Assembly (NCBI GenBank): GCA_023441965.1 | Contig: JAEZNB010000007.1 | Coordinates: 1-59,803, forward strand | DNA from: Bacillota bacterium | GTDB lineage: Bacteria; Bacillota; Clostridia; Lachnospirales; Lachnospiraceae | Reading direction: 5' to 3' | DNA length: 59,803 nucleotides | Shown: piece by piece, positions 1-8,780 of the stretch | How positions within the stretch are numbered: position 1 is the stretch's first letter | Layout of the letters: every line of letters begins with the position of its first letter | The notes under the pieces: model-generated | The model's database searches: none | What the model was told of the DNA's origin: nothing | What the model saw: only the letters and a program-made list of their open reading frames with translations | Translations under genes and position numbers: made by a program

Positions 1-566
1 GCATTATGGAGATCCAGAAGCTTGCACCATTCCTCCCTCGATAGCTCCAGGTATTCGATTCCTTTACCCTCCGGGAGAGTCACCGGCTTCACCGGCAGCT
101 CTTCCATGGAGCGGATCGCATCGATACAACGGATTCCGAAGCCATTGTAGAAAAAGCTTTTTTCTGCCGCTTTATCATGAGCGTACAAGGCGATTCCATG
201 ACTTAAGATACCTGCCCTGACCCATTTGTCCGCAGCCGCCTGATACAAGATGGAATAAAGCCTGATTTTCTCCATCACAGTAAGGTCAGTACGGACCCCA
301 TGGGCATGGATCGGTACAAAGGTGCCTCTGATACCAGTGGTTCCAAAGGCATCCTCTCTCGGAGGATAAGCGCAGAGAAAGCCTGCCAGCTTATCCTCCT
401 CATCTATGGCTGCAACCCCTAGTCCGAACCTGACAAACATCGTCAGGTCCGGAAGCTGCTCAAGCTTAGGCAGGTCCGGGGTATGAAGCCTTTCCTGCTC
501 ATAGCACTCCCTGGCAATCGCCCCGGCTTCCTCTGTATACTTCCAATCAAAATCTACTATTTTCAT
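1..566 (-). CDS. GNAT-family N-acetyltransferase (C-terminus cut by window edge)
   Basis: The reading frame starts at ATG 564-566 (MKIVDFDWKYTEEAG...) and stays open to base 1, so about 188 residues are visible and the C-terminus is missing. The N-terminal pattern, with a loop ending in a Pro-rich stretch (RGTFVPIHAHGV) and a segment like 'LYAHDKAAEKSFFYNGFG', is that of GNAT acetyltransferases, where the late segment packs against acetyl-CoA. The substrate cannot be told. Its ATG overlaps the rsgA stop codon (ATGA, 563-566), so it is probably translated by coupling from rsgA. Confidence 0.7.
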   Translation of the reverse strand, partial: MKIVDFDWKYTEEAGAIARECYEQERLHTPDLPKLEQLPDLTMFVRFGLGVAAIDEEDKLAGFLCAYPPREDAFGTTGIRGTFVPIHAHGVRTDLTVMEKIRLYSILYQAAADKWVRAGILSHGIALYAHDKAAEKSFFYNGFGIRCIDAIRSMEELPVKPVTLPEGKGIEYLELSREEWCKLLDLHN

Positions 567-1681
567 TTTCTCTTCCCCAAATACTTCTTTCTTTGATGCG
601 CTTCTCTATTGATCTTCTTCATGAATTCACTTTTTTCACGAAAATATGCCGCCTTATCTGACGTAAACTTGGCTTCCTCTTTAATATGAAGATAATTCTT
701 CCACCTCGACCGCTGAAGAGTTCCCTGTTCCAAAGCCGCCTGTACTGCACAGCCCGGCTCCTTCCTATGGGTACAGTCAGAGAAACGGCACTGTGTAAAC
801 AGCTCTTCTACGTCAGAGAAGGTCTCACCCAGACCGTCTTCCGCATCCCATATGCCCAGCTCTCTCATTCCGGGGGTATCTATGATCATGACACCACTCT
901 CCAGTTTGATCAGCTGCCGATGGGTCGTAGTATGACGACCCTTACTGTCATCTTCTCTGATCGAATTGACCTTCATCAGCTCCTCCCCTGCAAGTGCATT
1001 CACCAGGGTTGACTTACCGACTCCTGAGGATCCTAAAAAGACCACAGTTTTTCCCGGCTTCAGGAATGTATCCAGGCGTTCCAGTCCCATGCCTGTTACC
1101 GAGCTGATTACGATTACCTCCACACCGAAGGTCTGTTCTCTGACAGCCTCCAGCTGCTCCGTGTAATCTTCGACCAGATCTGCCTTCGTAAGCAGGATGA
1201 CCGGTGTTCCACCGCTTTCCCAAGCCACTGTCACATATCGAAGGATACGGTTGATATTAAAATCATAGTTTAGGGAAGCGATGATGAAAACATAATCGAA
1301 ATTTGCAGCCACCACCTGCTCCAGTATCGTCTTAACATAGCCCCGGGCATGGCCGGAGTAGTCCGGCCTGGAGAACTTCGACTTTCTCTCACATATCTTC
1401 ACCACTTGGGAATCCCCCTGGGGATTGTATTTGATAAGCACGAAATCCCCTACTGCCGGCAGGTCTTCCGCTGAGGTCACACTGTTATACAGGGACCCCT
1501 TCAGTCTTGCATTTCCTTCACCATATCCGGAAACCACCTTGTAAAGCTCACGGTGAACTGCAATTACTCTGGCATATACCAACTGACTTCCTTCTATTTC
1601 TATGGGCTCATCTCTTAATACCTGCTGCCCATCCTTCAGGTAATAACATTCTGTCAAGCCATATTCCATTAAATCTATCAT
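563..1681 (-). CDS. rsgA: Ribosome small-subunit-dependent GTPase A
   Basis: A 372-residue circularly permuted GTPase that acts in late maturation of the 30S subunit. An OB-fold-like N-terminal part (about 30-110) is followed by G4 'TKAD', then G1 'GSSGVGKST', and G3 'DTPGMRELG', in the permuted order typical of RsgA/YjeQ. A C-terminal zinc knuckle is visible (C-x4-C-x-H...C, 'CRFSDCTHRKEPGC'), followed by a basic tail. The start is ATG 1679-1681 with CGGAGG eight bases upstream. Length is slightly above the usual 290-350 because of the N-terminal extension. It is the first gene of a coupled pair with the GNAT gene. Confidence 0.96.
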   Translation of the reverse strand: MIDLMEYGLTECYYLKDGQQVLRDEPIEIEGSQLVYARVIAVHRELYKVVSGYGEGNARLKGSLYNSVTSAEDLPAVGDFVLIKYNPQGDSQVVKICERKSKFSRPDYSGHARGYVKTILEQVVAANFDYVFIIASLNYDFNINRILRYVTVAWESGGTPVILLTKADLVEDYTEQLEAVREQTFGVEVIVISSVTGMGLERLDTFLKPGKTVVFLGSSGVGKSTLVNALAGEELMKVNSIREDDSKGRHTTTHRQLIKLESGVMIIDTPGMRELGIWDAEDGLGETFSDVEELFTQCRFSDCTHRKEPGCAVQAALEQGTLQRSRWKNYLHIKEEAKFTSDKAAYFREKSEFMKKINREAHQRKKYLGKRK

Positions 1682-1811
1682 AGATTTCCTCCGTTTTATA
1701 ATAATATTTTCTTCTAAGCTTCATTTCCTTGCATTTTTGCTTTTGATCAGATTTACGCATATGAAATCCCCCTTCCTGCGTTAAGTTACTTTTTTTCCTT
1801 GCTTTTTTCAT
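1608..1811 (-). CDS. Possible small basic protein overlapping the rsgA start (doubtful)
   Basis: A 67-codon frame begins at ATG 1809-1811 behind a good GGGGAG site; an internal ATG (about 1758) has another strong AGGGGG site. The product is rich in Lys/Arg (MKKARKKSNLTQEGG...) and its last 25 codons run over the rsgA start in another frame. The strong ribosome binding sites argue for translation. The overlap and lack of a recognisable family argue against. It may only be a leader that couples translation to rsgA. Confidence 0.25.
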   Translation of the reverse strand: MKKARKKSNLTQEGGFHMRKSDQKQKCKEMKLRRKYYYKTEEIYDRFNGIWLDRMLLPEGWAAGIKR

Positions 1812-1948
1812 TAAAAACTCTCCCCTTTCAAATGCATCCCTTACAGATGCTTCCGGCAATATATTAAGTTCCTTTTCCGTCATAAAACTTAAATTTGGGC
1901 ATAAAAATACCGCAATAAGCAACCTGACGGAAATGCTTATAGCGGTGC

Positions 1949-1973
1949 AAAAAAAGCACACCTTGCAGTGTGC
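1949..1973 (-). terminator. Hairpin plus T-run, minus strand
   Basis: The arms gcacac/gtgtgc (1956-1961, 1968-1973) are followed, reading on the minus strand, by seven T. It would end a minus-strand transcript coming from about 2.2-2.3 kb, which contains only the small frame at 2020-2169. Confidence 0.5.
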
Positions 1974-2019
1974 ATTCAGCTTATCGTATGAGAACACGTT
2001 TATACCGTGCTACATGTGA

Positions 2020-2169
2020 TCAAATAGCTATAATTTCACGAAAGGATACTGTTACGGCATCACCAAGAAAGGGTTCTCCACCCCATATCATCCCAGCTAG
2101 CCCAATATGCTGTTTTAGACGGATGCCACCTTTAATGCTACCGACATGTACAACAACTCCTTTCGTCAT
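2020..2169 (-). CDS. Possible 49-residue protein upstream of a terminator
   Basis: The frame starts at ATG 2167-2169 (MTKGVVVHVGSIKGG...) and ends 47 bp before the minus-strand terminator. The composition (Gly-rich, hydrophobic, ending FREIIAI) looks protein-like, but the ribosome binding site is poor. A better one (AAAGGAG) serves a different frame that stops after ten codons, so this may be a decayed gene. I do not recognise it. The rest of the 1.7-2.3 kb gap holds only this, the hairpin and the yitT promoter. Confidence 0.25.
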   Translation of the reverse strand: MTKGVVVHVGSIKGGIRLKQHIGLAGMIWGGEPFLGDAVTVSFREIIAI

Positions 2170-2273
2170 CCTGAACGGATGCTACAACAGGGTACCCAGA
2201 TACCCGTAATCAAATTTTCCTTTGCCATTATAATGTATTTTTTCCCAATTTGCAATAGTTTTTTTTCTCATGC

Positions 2274-2302
2274 TTGACTTTTTCTTTCTTCAATATCATA
2301 CT
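2274..2302 (+). promoter_or_regulatory. Sigma-A promoter of the YitT-family gene
   Basis: TTGACT (2274-2279), a 17-base spacer and CATACT (2297-2302) lie about 50 bases before the start codon. Confidence 0.55.
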
Positions 2303-2352
2303 CTTATTGATATTATTCATACAAGAAGTCTGTCGCCTTAAGGAGGAGTCGA

Positions 2353-3216
2353 ATGAACAAGGAGACAATCACGCATAAAATCAAGGAATACCTGCTGATA
2401 ACAGCCGGTGTACTGCTTGTTGTCATCGGAGTATATTTCTTTAAGTTCCCCAATAATTTCTCCATCGGAGGAGTAACCGGTATCGCCATCCTTTTAAGCC
2501 GTATTTTTGGTGATAGCATAAGTTCAGGTACTTTAGTCCTTGTGATTAATATTCTCCTATTACTTGTGGGCTATCTTTTTCTCGGACGCAGCTTTGGTAA
2601 CCGTACCGCCTATGGCAGTATCCTGATGTCAGTCAGTATCAGTCTTCTGGAAGCTGTCTTTCCCATGAAGGGACCCCTTACCCAGGAACCGGTTCTGGAG
2701 CTTGCTTTTGCCGTGATACTGCCGGCAGTCGGTGCCGCTATCCTCTTTAACATCGGCTCCTCGACCGGAGGTACAGACGTAATCGCCATGCTGCTGAAGA
2801 AATACTCCAGCATCGACATCGGCAGAGCCCTGCTGATGACGGACCTTCTGCTGACGGTCGCTGCCTTCCTAGTCTTTGATGTCCAAACCGGTATGTTATC
2901 CATCCTCGGTTTATTACTGAAAACAACCCTGGTCGATGTTGTTATAGAAAGCTTGAATCTGAATAAGTACTTCACAATTATCTGCGAGAGCCCCGAGCCG
3001 ATCTGTGACTTCATATTGCATCAGCTGCACCGCAGTGCTACGGTGATTGATGCAGAGGGAGCCTTCACTCACGGCAATAAGAAGATTATTCTCGCTGTCA
3101 TGAACCGGACCCAGGCTGTCAGCTTAAGAAAATTCATCAAACAGGCAGAGCCTGAGGCCTTTCTGCTGATTACAAACACCAGTGAAATCATCGGAAAGGG
3201 CTTTCGTGGTTATTGA
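2353..3216 (+). CDS. YitT-family membrane protein (DUF161 + DUF2179)
   Basis: A 287-residue integral membrane protein. The N-terminal two thirds carry five to six hydrophobic segments with the family's 'FPNNFSIGGVTGIAILLSR' and 'NIGSSTGGTDVIAM' motifs. The C-terminal about 80 residues (from 'FTIICESPEPICDFI') form the soluble DUF2179 domain. The molecular role of the family is not settled. The start is fixed by AAGGAGG seven bases before ATG 2353. Length is standard. It appears monocistronic. Confidence 0.9.
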   Translation: MNKETITHKIKEYLLITAGVLLVVIGVYFFKFPNNFSIGGVTGIAILLSRIFGDSISSGTLVLVINILLLLVGYLFLGRSFGNRTAYGSILMSVSISLLEAVFPMKGPLTQEPVLELAFAVILPAVGAAILFNIGSSTGGTDVIAMLLKKYSSIDIGRALLMTDLLLTVAAFLVFDVQTGMLSILGLLLKTTLVDVVIESLNLNKYFTIICESPEPICDFILHQLHRSATVIDAEGAFTHGNKKIILAVMNRTQAVSLRKFIKQAEPEAFLLITNTSEIIGKGFRGY

Positions 3217-3329
3217 TTCTTAAGTGCTTATTATCGAAGAACAATATATCTCTTCAACCAATACCTCACCATATTTCATTTCCTGCAAGCATATAATTGT
3301 ATGAATGAAATAAACGGGAGGTATTTTTT

Positions 3330-4142
3330 GTGGAGGAAGCGTTTGATCTTGACATTATGCTGACGGAACAACGTTTTTGGCTTCAGATCATGGGGGATCA
3401 CGCAAGGTTCATTTTCTTCTCCCTGACACCGACGGAAGTGGAATATATGCAACGATCACAGGACTTTATCATAAGCTATGATCAGCTTCACGAACAAGCC
3501 CGTAAACAGCTTACCCCTAAGGAGCTTGAGCTACTGAACCGGCAGGCCTATCAGCTGACACAGCAGTTTCGGGATTTCAAAATACTTCTGCTTGCACTGA
3601 CCCTGAACTTTAAATTAAAGCTGCATCTGTCCTCTACCTTTATCAATGATATGCTGAATGAGCTTGAGGAGTATATGACTGTCCTTCATTTACTGATCAG
3701 CGGAAAGCCCATCCTCTTCCATCCGATCCACTATCACCTGCTCTGGCTGACAGATGCAATCGGTCATGCTGCTTCCCTTGCAGCTAATCTGGATCCGATT
3801 GAGAGGGACCTGATTAACAGAAGCCAATGCTTTGAAATGAACTTTTCGGATCTTCATCTTAAGGCCATCATCATGAAGGGATATCTAAGGACGCAGTTAT
3901 CTGACTTTCCATCCTTAATCCGGCTGAATGAGCAGGCCGATCAACAAATCTGGCAGTTTAAGGAGTTTCTTGAAAGTCTGCGAGATCAGCGTACGAATGG
4001 CCGGGTTCTGGGAACGCTCTTCCCCCTCATGGCAGATCATATGGCCAGAGAAGAATGCTATTATCTATGGAAGCTGTCTCAAACAGCCGGCTTGCTCAAA
4101 CGGCCGGATTGCGATCCTGCCGGTCATAGGCTGGAAGCATAA
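3330..4142 (+). CDS. DUF2935 protein (hemerythrin-like helical bundles)
   Basis: 270 residues with two related helical halves, each starting with a WxxxMxDHxRF-like segment: 'RFWLQIMGDHARFIFFSL' near residue 13 and 'FHPIHYHLLWLTDAIGHAASL' near 130. This is the DUF2935 pattern, known mainly from spore-forming Firmicutes. His, Glu and Asp residues in the helices suggest metal binding, but this is inference. The start is GTG 3330 with GGGAGG nine bases upstream. No signal peptide. Confidence 0.85.
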   Translation: MEEAFDLDIMLTEQRFWLQIMGDHARFIFFSLTPTEVEYMQRSQDFIISYDQLHEQARKQLTPKELELLNRQAYQLTQQFRDFKILLLALTLNFKLKLHLSSTFINDMLNELEEYMTVLHLLISGKPILFHPIHYHLLWLTDAIGHAASLAANLDPIERDLINRSQCFEMNFSDLHLKAIIMKGYLRTQLSDFPSLIRLNEQADQQIWQFKEFLESLRDQRTNGRVLGTLFPLMADHMAREECYYLWKLSQTAGLLKRPDCDPAGHRLEA

Positions 4143-4315
4143 TGCAAAATATCGATTTTTATTGATATCTGCCAATTATATATTATAATGGAATTATCAA
4201 TCATTTTTAATTTCCATCAGGCCCAAGCATTCTTTTACAGTTCAGAGAACAAGACCGCATCATGATGTGTTACCGGCTGGGTCCCAGGATAAGAACACTA
4301 ATGGAGGATACTTTT

Positions 4316-5443
4316 ATGAGGGCATTTCATACGAATGAGTACCGCAATATTTTGCAGGAGTGCGGCTACACGGAGCTTCAGATCAATGATAAGATAGAGG
4401 AAGCATGGAACAGCTTATTTTATGGAGACTCAGAAACCCGGATCTATTATGAGGTTGGTGAGGACGAGGCATATATTTATGATGTCGGAAGTGAGGATGT
4501 CCGGAGTGAAGGAATGTCCTATGGAATGATGATGTGTGTCCAGATGGATAAGCAGGAGGAGTTTAATAAGCTTTGGAAATGGGCTAAGGTCCATATGCAG
4601 AACGGGGAAGGACCCAACGAAGGCTATTTCTCCTGGAGCATGAATACGGATGGGACCCCCAAGGATACGGGGCCTGCACCGGATGGTGAGGAGTTCTTTG
4701 CCCTGGCCCTGTTCTTCGCCTCCAATCGTTGGGGTGACGGAGCCGCCCCCTTCGATTACAGTAACCAAGCTCGCTATATCCTACATCATGTACTCCATCA
4801 GGAGGAGGAAGGAATCGGCAGGAACATGTGGGATATCAATAAACGGCTGATCCGGTTTGTCCCCAACAGCTCCTTCACCGATCCCTCTTATCATCTTCCT
4901 CATTTCTATGAGTTATTTGCCCTCTGGGCCAATGAGGAGGACCGTGTCTTTTGGAAGAAGGCAGCTACAGCAAGCAGAAGGTATCTGCATACCTCCTGTC
5001 ATCCGGTCACCGGTCTGGCTCCGGATTATGCCACCATGGAAGGTGTGCCCCATACCGGAGGTTCAAATCATGACCTCTTCATGTCGGATGCTTACCGGGT
5101 ATTCGGTAATGTGGCGCTGGATTATGAATGGTTCGGCACTGATTCCTGGCAGATCAAGCAATCAAATCGCGTACAGTCTTTCTTCGTGAAGGAGGGACTG
5201 GATACCCATTACAGTGTGTATACTGTTGACGGTGTTAAAATGGAGTGCGGGAATTATCAAGCCATGGGCTTGATCTCCATGATCGCCATGTCCTCTCTGG
5301 CAGCGGATGGCCCCCATGTAAAAACCATGGTAGACCGATTTTGGAAACAGGTACCCGCGAAGGGACGCTGGAGATATTATGACGATTGCCTCTATTTCTT
5401 CGCCCTGCTGGGTTTAAGCGGTAACTACCGTATCTGGAAATAA
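4316..5443 (+). CDS. GH8 reducing-end xylose-releasing exo-oligoxylanase
   Basis: 375 residues, the size of the GH8 Rex enzymes (EC 3.2.1.156), which remove xylose from the reducing end of xylo-oligosaccharides. Diagnostic segments are 'DVRSEGMSYGMMM' (the Glu is the expected general acid), 'PDGEEFFALALFFA' and 'HDLFMSDAYRVF' (containing the expected second catalytic Asp). The chosen ATG 4316 has GGAGG eight bases upstream; an in-frame ATG at 4262 would add 18 residues without a good site. No signal peptide, so it should act in the cytoplasm on imported oligosaccharides. Confidence 0.9.
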   Translation: MRAFHTNEYRNILQECGYTELQINDKIEEAWNSLFYGDSETRIYYEVGEDEAYIYDVGSEDVRSEGMSYGMMMCVQMDKQEEFNKLWKWAKVHMQNGEGPNEGYFSWSMNTDGTPKDTGPAPDGEEFFALALFFASNRWGDGAAPFDYSNQARYILHHVLHQEEEGIGRNMWDINKRLIRFVPNSSFTDPSYHLPHFYELFALWANEEDRVFWKKAATASRRYLHTSCHPVTGLAPDYATMEGVPHTGGSNHDLFMSDAYRVFGNVALDYEWFGTDSWQIKQSNRVQSFFVKEGLDTHYSVYTVDGVKMECGNYQAMGLISMIAMSSLAADGPHVKTMVDRFWKQVPAKGRWRYYDDCLYFFALLGLSGNYRIWK

Positions 5444-5530
5444 CCCGATTCGGCAATATCCGCTGATACATCACATATTTACATATGCTTGCTCATATGA
5501 TATAGTAAACCGTTAATGATAAGGTGAATT

Positions 5531-6073
5531 ATGGATTTCCAACAAAGCAGGACCTATAATAATTTGCTGAGTGCCTATAATGCTGAGCTCATGTCCGCCA
5601 CCAGGTATCTGATCTACGGTGACAGAGCCAGGCAGGAAGGATATATTGAGATTGGAAATATATACGATACCACTGCACGTAATGACAAGGAGCACGCCAG
5701 AATCTGGCTTAGAAGAATAAATGAAGGGCTATTGCCGACCACGGAGCAGTTTCTTTTGGCATCCATTGAAGAGTCGACCTATTCAGCGAATGAGCTATAC
5801 CGGGAATATGCCCGTATTGCAAGAGAAGAAGGCTACAATGATATTGCTGCTCTCTTTAATGGAGTCGCCAATATAGACCTGAATCATAGCCTGGTATTCA
5901 GAAATCTCTATGAAAGCTTTGTCCATGACGAAGTGTTCTGCAAGCCTACCCGTACTTTGTGGATTTGTTTGCAATGTGGGAATATCCTAAGCGGTGAATG
6001 TGCTCCGCTCATATGTCCGATTTGTGGCTTCCCACAGGGTTATTATTGGCTATATGACGATGTAACCCGGTAA
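5531..6073 (+). CDS. Rubrerythrin (ferritin-like domain + rubredoxin-like zinc ribbon)
   Basis: 180 residues. The N-terminal four-helix diiron domain has the expected Glu and ExxH patterns ('YNAELMSATRYL', 'DKEHARIW', 'NIDLNHSLVFRNLYE'). The C-terminal domain has two CxxC pairs, 'CLQCG' and 'CPICG', that bind the rubredoxin iron. The family reduces peroxide with NAD(P)H-derived electrons in anaerobes. AAGGTG stands before ATG 5531. It is transcribed toward the CAP-protein gene, with a shared terminator between. Confidence 0.92.
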   Translation: MDFQQSRTYNNLLSAYNAELMSATRYLIYGDRARQEGYIEIGNIYDTTARNDKEHARIWLRRINEGLLPTTEQFLLASIEESTYSANELYREYARIAREEGYNDIAALFNGVANIDLNHSLVFRNLYESFVHDEVFCKPTRTLWICLQCGNILSGECAPLICPICGFPQGYYWLYDDVTR

Positions 6074-6141
6074 TATCTCTTTGATGCTATAACTCATTCC
6101 CTTCCGATTAACCTTAGACTGATCGTGATTCCTAACACTAT

Positions 6142-6199
6142 AAAAGAGCCGAGGAGCCTGCTTTCCCTGATGGAAAACACAGACTCCTCCGGCTCTTTT
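6142..6199. terminator. Bidirectional terminator between rubrerythrin and CAP-protein genes
   Basis: A long stem, AAAAGAGCCG-AGGAG paired with CTCCT-CCGGCTCTTTT. A/T runs on both sides let it serve both converging genes. Confidence 0.8.
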
Positions 6200-6243
6200 C
6201 GGATTTAGGATACTGTCGCTTTAACGATTCAGCTTCAAAAATA

Positions 6244-7440
6244 TTAGTTGGTGAATAACTGGGACCAGTAGATGACACCATTCTTCTGGTATACACCGAT
6301 ACCGATTTTACCGAAAGAAGCATTCATGATGTTTGCTCTATGGCCGGGAGAGTTCATCCATGCTGTTACAACCTCCTGAGGAGTTCTCTGACCATAGGCG
6401 ATATTCTCACCTGCTGTTCTATAAGATATTCCATACTCCTTCAGCACTGTTGAGAAAGTAGTTCCGTTCGGTCTTGTATGGGAGAAGGACTGTACTGTCT
6501 CCTGAGCACGCAGGTCTGCTGCAGCCTTCAGGGTGGTGTTGGTCGTAAGAGCGGATAAACCTGCCTTAGCACGCTCCTGATTTACTAACTGAAGAACCTG
6601 GTCTGCATAGCTGCTGACACCGGTATTCGTATTATTCACCGGAGCTTTCGTAGGCTCGGGTTTTGTCTGAACAGGCTTCGGGCTAGGTGTTGTCTGAACA
6701 GGCTTTGTAGTGGGTTCCGGACTCTTTGTCGGAGCGGGAGCTGCACTGTTGCTATGATTACCTGTGCTATTCACTAGGGCTAGAATATCCTTTAAGGAAG
6801 AGTTCTGGTTCACATTGCCTATATTGATATTCTTAAAGCCATTCTGCTGTAATACCTGTACTACTTCCTGTGTATTATTACACTGGGATAAATCAACGTT
6901 CTTATATACATAAGCATTGTTTGCTTTGTTGCTGCTTACAGGGACTGTCTTATTCGCATTCTGTACTGCTGTCTTCGATGCATTGCTGCTTACCGGAACT
7001 GCCTTGTTCGCATTCTGAACCGCAGTCTTTGATGCATTGCTGCTTACCGGTACTGTCTTCATAGTATTTTGTACAGTAGTCTTGTCTGACCTGGCTGCTG
7101 TAGCTTTCTTTGATTCATTGGCCTGCTTCACTGAAGCTGCTTTCTTCTGATCAGTCGCTTTCGCTACTGCTTTAACCTCCGACTTGTCTTCCGCCTTTAC
7201 TGCAGGGGTTACTGCTTCTGCTTCCGCGGCTTCTTCCTTCACAACAGCTGAAGCTGCATCTGACTTGCTGTCGGCAGCGAAGCTGTTCTGCTCCTCTGCA
7301 TGATCGGTGCTTTGTACTACTGCTGTATTATCTGAATTGGTATTGATAGCATCATTATTGTTTAATGACAGCTGATTAACGCCAAAAGTACCTGCTACGG
7401 ATAGAGCCAGCGAACATAAAGTTACGATTATCTTTTTCAT
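6244..7440 (-). CDS. Secreted CAP (SCP/PR1-like, YkwD) domain protein
   Basis: 398 residues with a signal peptide (MKKIIVTLCSLALSVAG..., cleavage near residue 20). A long Ala/Lys/Glu-rich region follows (30-120), then three 18-residue repeats (121-174), a small folded-looking segment (178-227), a Pro/Thr-rich linker (232-270) and a C-terminal CAP domain (276-398). The CAP domain has the family landmarks 'SFSHTRPNG', 'GENIAYG' and 'WMNSPGHRANIMN'. No sortase motif or cell-wall binding repeat is seen, so it is probably released or loosely wall-associated. The start has AAGGAGG upstream. Biochemical role of bacterial CAP proteins is poorly known. Confidence 0.88.
   Translation of the reverse strand: MKKIIVTLCSLALSVAGTFGVNQLSLNNNDAINTNSDNTAVVQSTDHAEEQNSFAADSKSDAASAVVKEEAAEAEAVTPAVKAEDKSEVKAVAKATDQKKAASVKQANESKKATAARSDKTTVQNTMKTVPVSSNASKTAVQNANKAVPVSSNASKTAVQNANKTVPVSSNKANNAYVYKNVDLSQCNNTQEVVQVLQQNGFKNINIGNVNQNSSLKDILALVNSTGNHSNSAAPAPTKSPEPTTKPVQTTPSPKPVQTKPEPTKAPVNNTNTGVSSYADQVLQLVNQERAKAGLSALTTNTTLKAAADLRAQETVQSFSHTRPNGTTFSTVLKEYGISYRTAGENIAYGQRTPQEVVTAWMNSPGHRANIMNASFGKIGIGVYQKNGVIYWSQLFTN
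6919..7080 (-). repeat. Three tandem 54-bp repeats in the CAP-protein gene
   Basis: They encode residues 121-174 in units of the form TAVQNANKxVPVSSNASK, with the first copy (TTVQNTMK...) the most divergent. Such near-identical in-frame repeats can expand or shrink by slippage. Confidence 0.85.
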
Positions 7441-7863
7441 ATTGTGTACCTCCTTTTTGGTATCTATCTTGCTGCCCCCTTAGACTACCATAGTAGAACT
7501 GTCAGTTCAAGAGTTAGATCCTGGCTATCCTACCATTATTCAGGAATTCCTTCCCACACTCATCCATTCTATTTCCCATAATCATGCAGAAAATCAATCC
7601 GAATCAACTCATTCCCTTAAGGATAAATCATATCAAAAGCCTTATAAATCAAGACTTCTGTCAGCTTTTCAGTCTATATTCTCTAAATAGGGGTTGGAGG
7701 GAAACACTTACTGTAAACGCATTTTGCTATCATGCAAAGTTTTTGCGTAATTTTTAATATATTATTACGATTTTGTTACAAACAGAGGTATGAATAGTTC
7801 AATAGAAGCATGCGGAAAATAATCCGGTAACCGTGATTTTACAATGAAGGAGGACACCACCAT
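7441..7863. other. Intergenic region, no gene seen
   Basis: This 423-bp AT-rich divergent spacer separates the CAP-protein gene (minus) from the small gene at 7864 (plus). It must hold both promoters. I could not assign either with confidence. Confidence 0.5.
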
Positions 7864-8043
7864 ATGAATTGTAAACGATATGACAATGACAGCGACAATC
7901 ATCTGAAGGATTCAGCATTAGATCATCATGCAGGAGATCACCAGAGAACAGAAGGCGGGGATCGGACGGAGATTGAACAGCCAAACCCCTCCATTGCAAC
8001 ACCGGGTATACCGGCTGAGATGCCTGCCAGAGAGATCAGATAA
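7864..8043 (+). CDS. Small hydrophilic protein, 59 residues, unknown
   Basis: ATG 7864 follows an AAGGAGG site about eleven bases upstream, close to ideal for this genome. The product (MNCKRYDNDSDNHLKDSALD...) is very acidic and His/Asp/Asn-rich, with no hydrophobic segment, and probably unstructured. I recognise no family. It resembles in style the other Asn/Ser-rich small gene at 13466. The opposite-strand frame over the same bases has no support. Confidence 0.55.
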   Translation: MNCKRYDNDSDNHLKDSALDHHAGDHQRTEGGDRTEIEQPNPSIATPGIPAEMPAREIR

Positions 8044-8226
8044 GCGCCAAATGGTTGATCTGCTTTCGGTAAGGCTCAGTGATTATGAATATTTTTAAAG
8101 TACCCATATCCTGACACATAAGGCAGATATATGTTTTATCTTAACCTTCACAACTTCAACCTCAATACGGTTAATACTAATCCCGAAAGTCAGTGCACCG
8201 GCTGTTGTGAGAAAGTGAGGTTGCTT

Positions 8227-8631
8227 ATGTGTAACGCAAAGTTATGTGCTTTAGCAATAGCCTGTACTGTCGGTTTTCTAGGCATAAGCTCAAAAACTGC
8301 TTTTGCGGCTGAAAACAACACCGAAGCAGTAACACTGTCAGAACGAGAAAAGGACCAGAAGGATAAAAGGGCTGCTTATGAAGAAAAATTAGCGAAAGCC
8401 CATGATAATTGGAATGCTTTGACCAAAAGCCAGAAGGCTGAGATCTATTCCCTGCTTGAGGCAGAATTGAACGCAGAGCTTAAGGTAATGGATAAGCTGG
8501 CCGAGTTTGGAGTATTGGAAAGAGAGGATGCGGATGCTATCAAATTCCTCATGACCGATAACTTCAACAAAGCTAAGGAAAAGCAGGAATTCCCCTTTGC
8601 CAGGCCCAGGGCTCCAAAAAGCCGTAAATAG
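8227..8631 (+). CDS. Secreted DUF2680 (YckD-like) small protein
   Basis: 134 residues with a signal peptide ending near 'SSKTAFAAE'. The mature part is helical, and 'WNALTKSQKAEIYSLLEAEL' followed by 'MDKLAEFGVLEREDADAIKF' is the DUF2680 signature (Leu-Thr...Gln-Lys, then Lys-x-x-x-Phe/Tyr-Gly-Val-x-Asp/Glu-Ala-Asp). It ends in a basic Pro/Arg tail. The function of the family is unknown. I chose ATG 8227 with GTGAGG upstream; an in-frame ATG at 8131 would put 32 residues before the signal peptide. Confidence 0.75.
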   Translation: MCNAKLCALAIACTVGFLGISSKTAFAAENNTEAVTLSEREKDQKDKRAAYEEKLAKAHDNWNALTKSQKAEIYSLLEAELNAELKVMDKLAEFGVLEREDADAIKFLMTDNFNKAKEKQEFPFARPRAPKSRK

Positions 8632-8687
8632 CTTGACTTGATAGGTTACCTGAGGTAGCAGCCGGCTACACTGACTTTCATTTCATG

Positions 8688-8724
8688 CAAAAAGGATGTG
8701 ACTGATAACAATCACATCCTTTTT
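8688..8724. terminator. Bidirectional terminator between the DUF2680 and amt genes
   Basis: The stem GGATGTGA/TCACATCC is flanked by an A-run and a T-run, so it suits both converging genes. Confidence 0.85.
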
Positions 8725-8780
8725 CAAAGAGAGTAGTATATTGTATGGAAAAGCAAATAAGCTATCCTTCGTTATGCTTC

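Noticed and set aside
686..1166. Plus-strand frames across rsgA
   Set aside because: They are shadows of rsgA, with no start sites or known domains.
7799..8002. Minus-strand 67-residue frame
   Set aside because: It lies opposite the small gene at 7864, which has the ribosome binding site.
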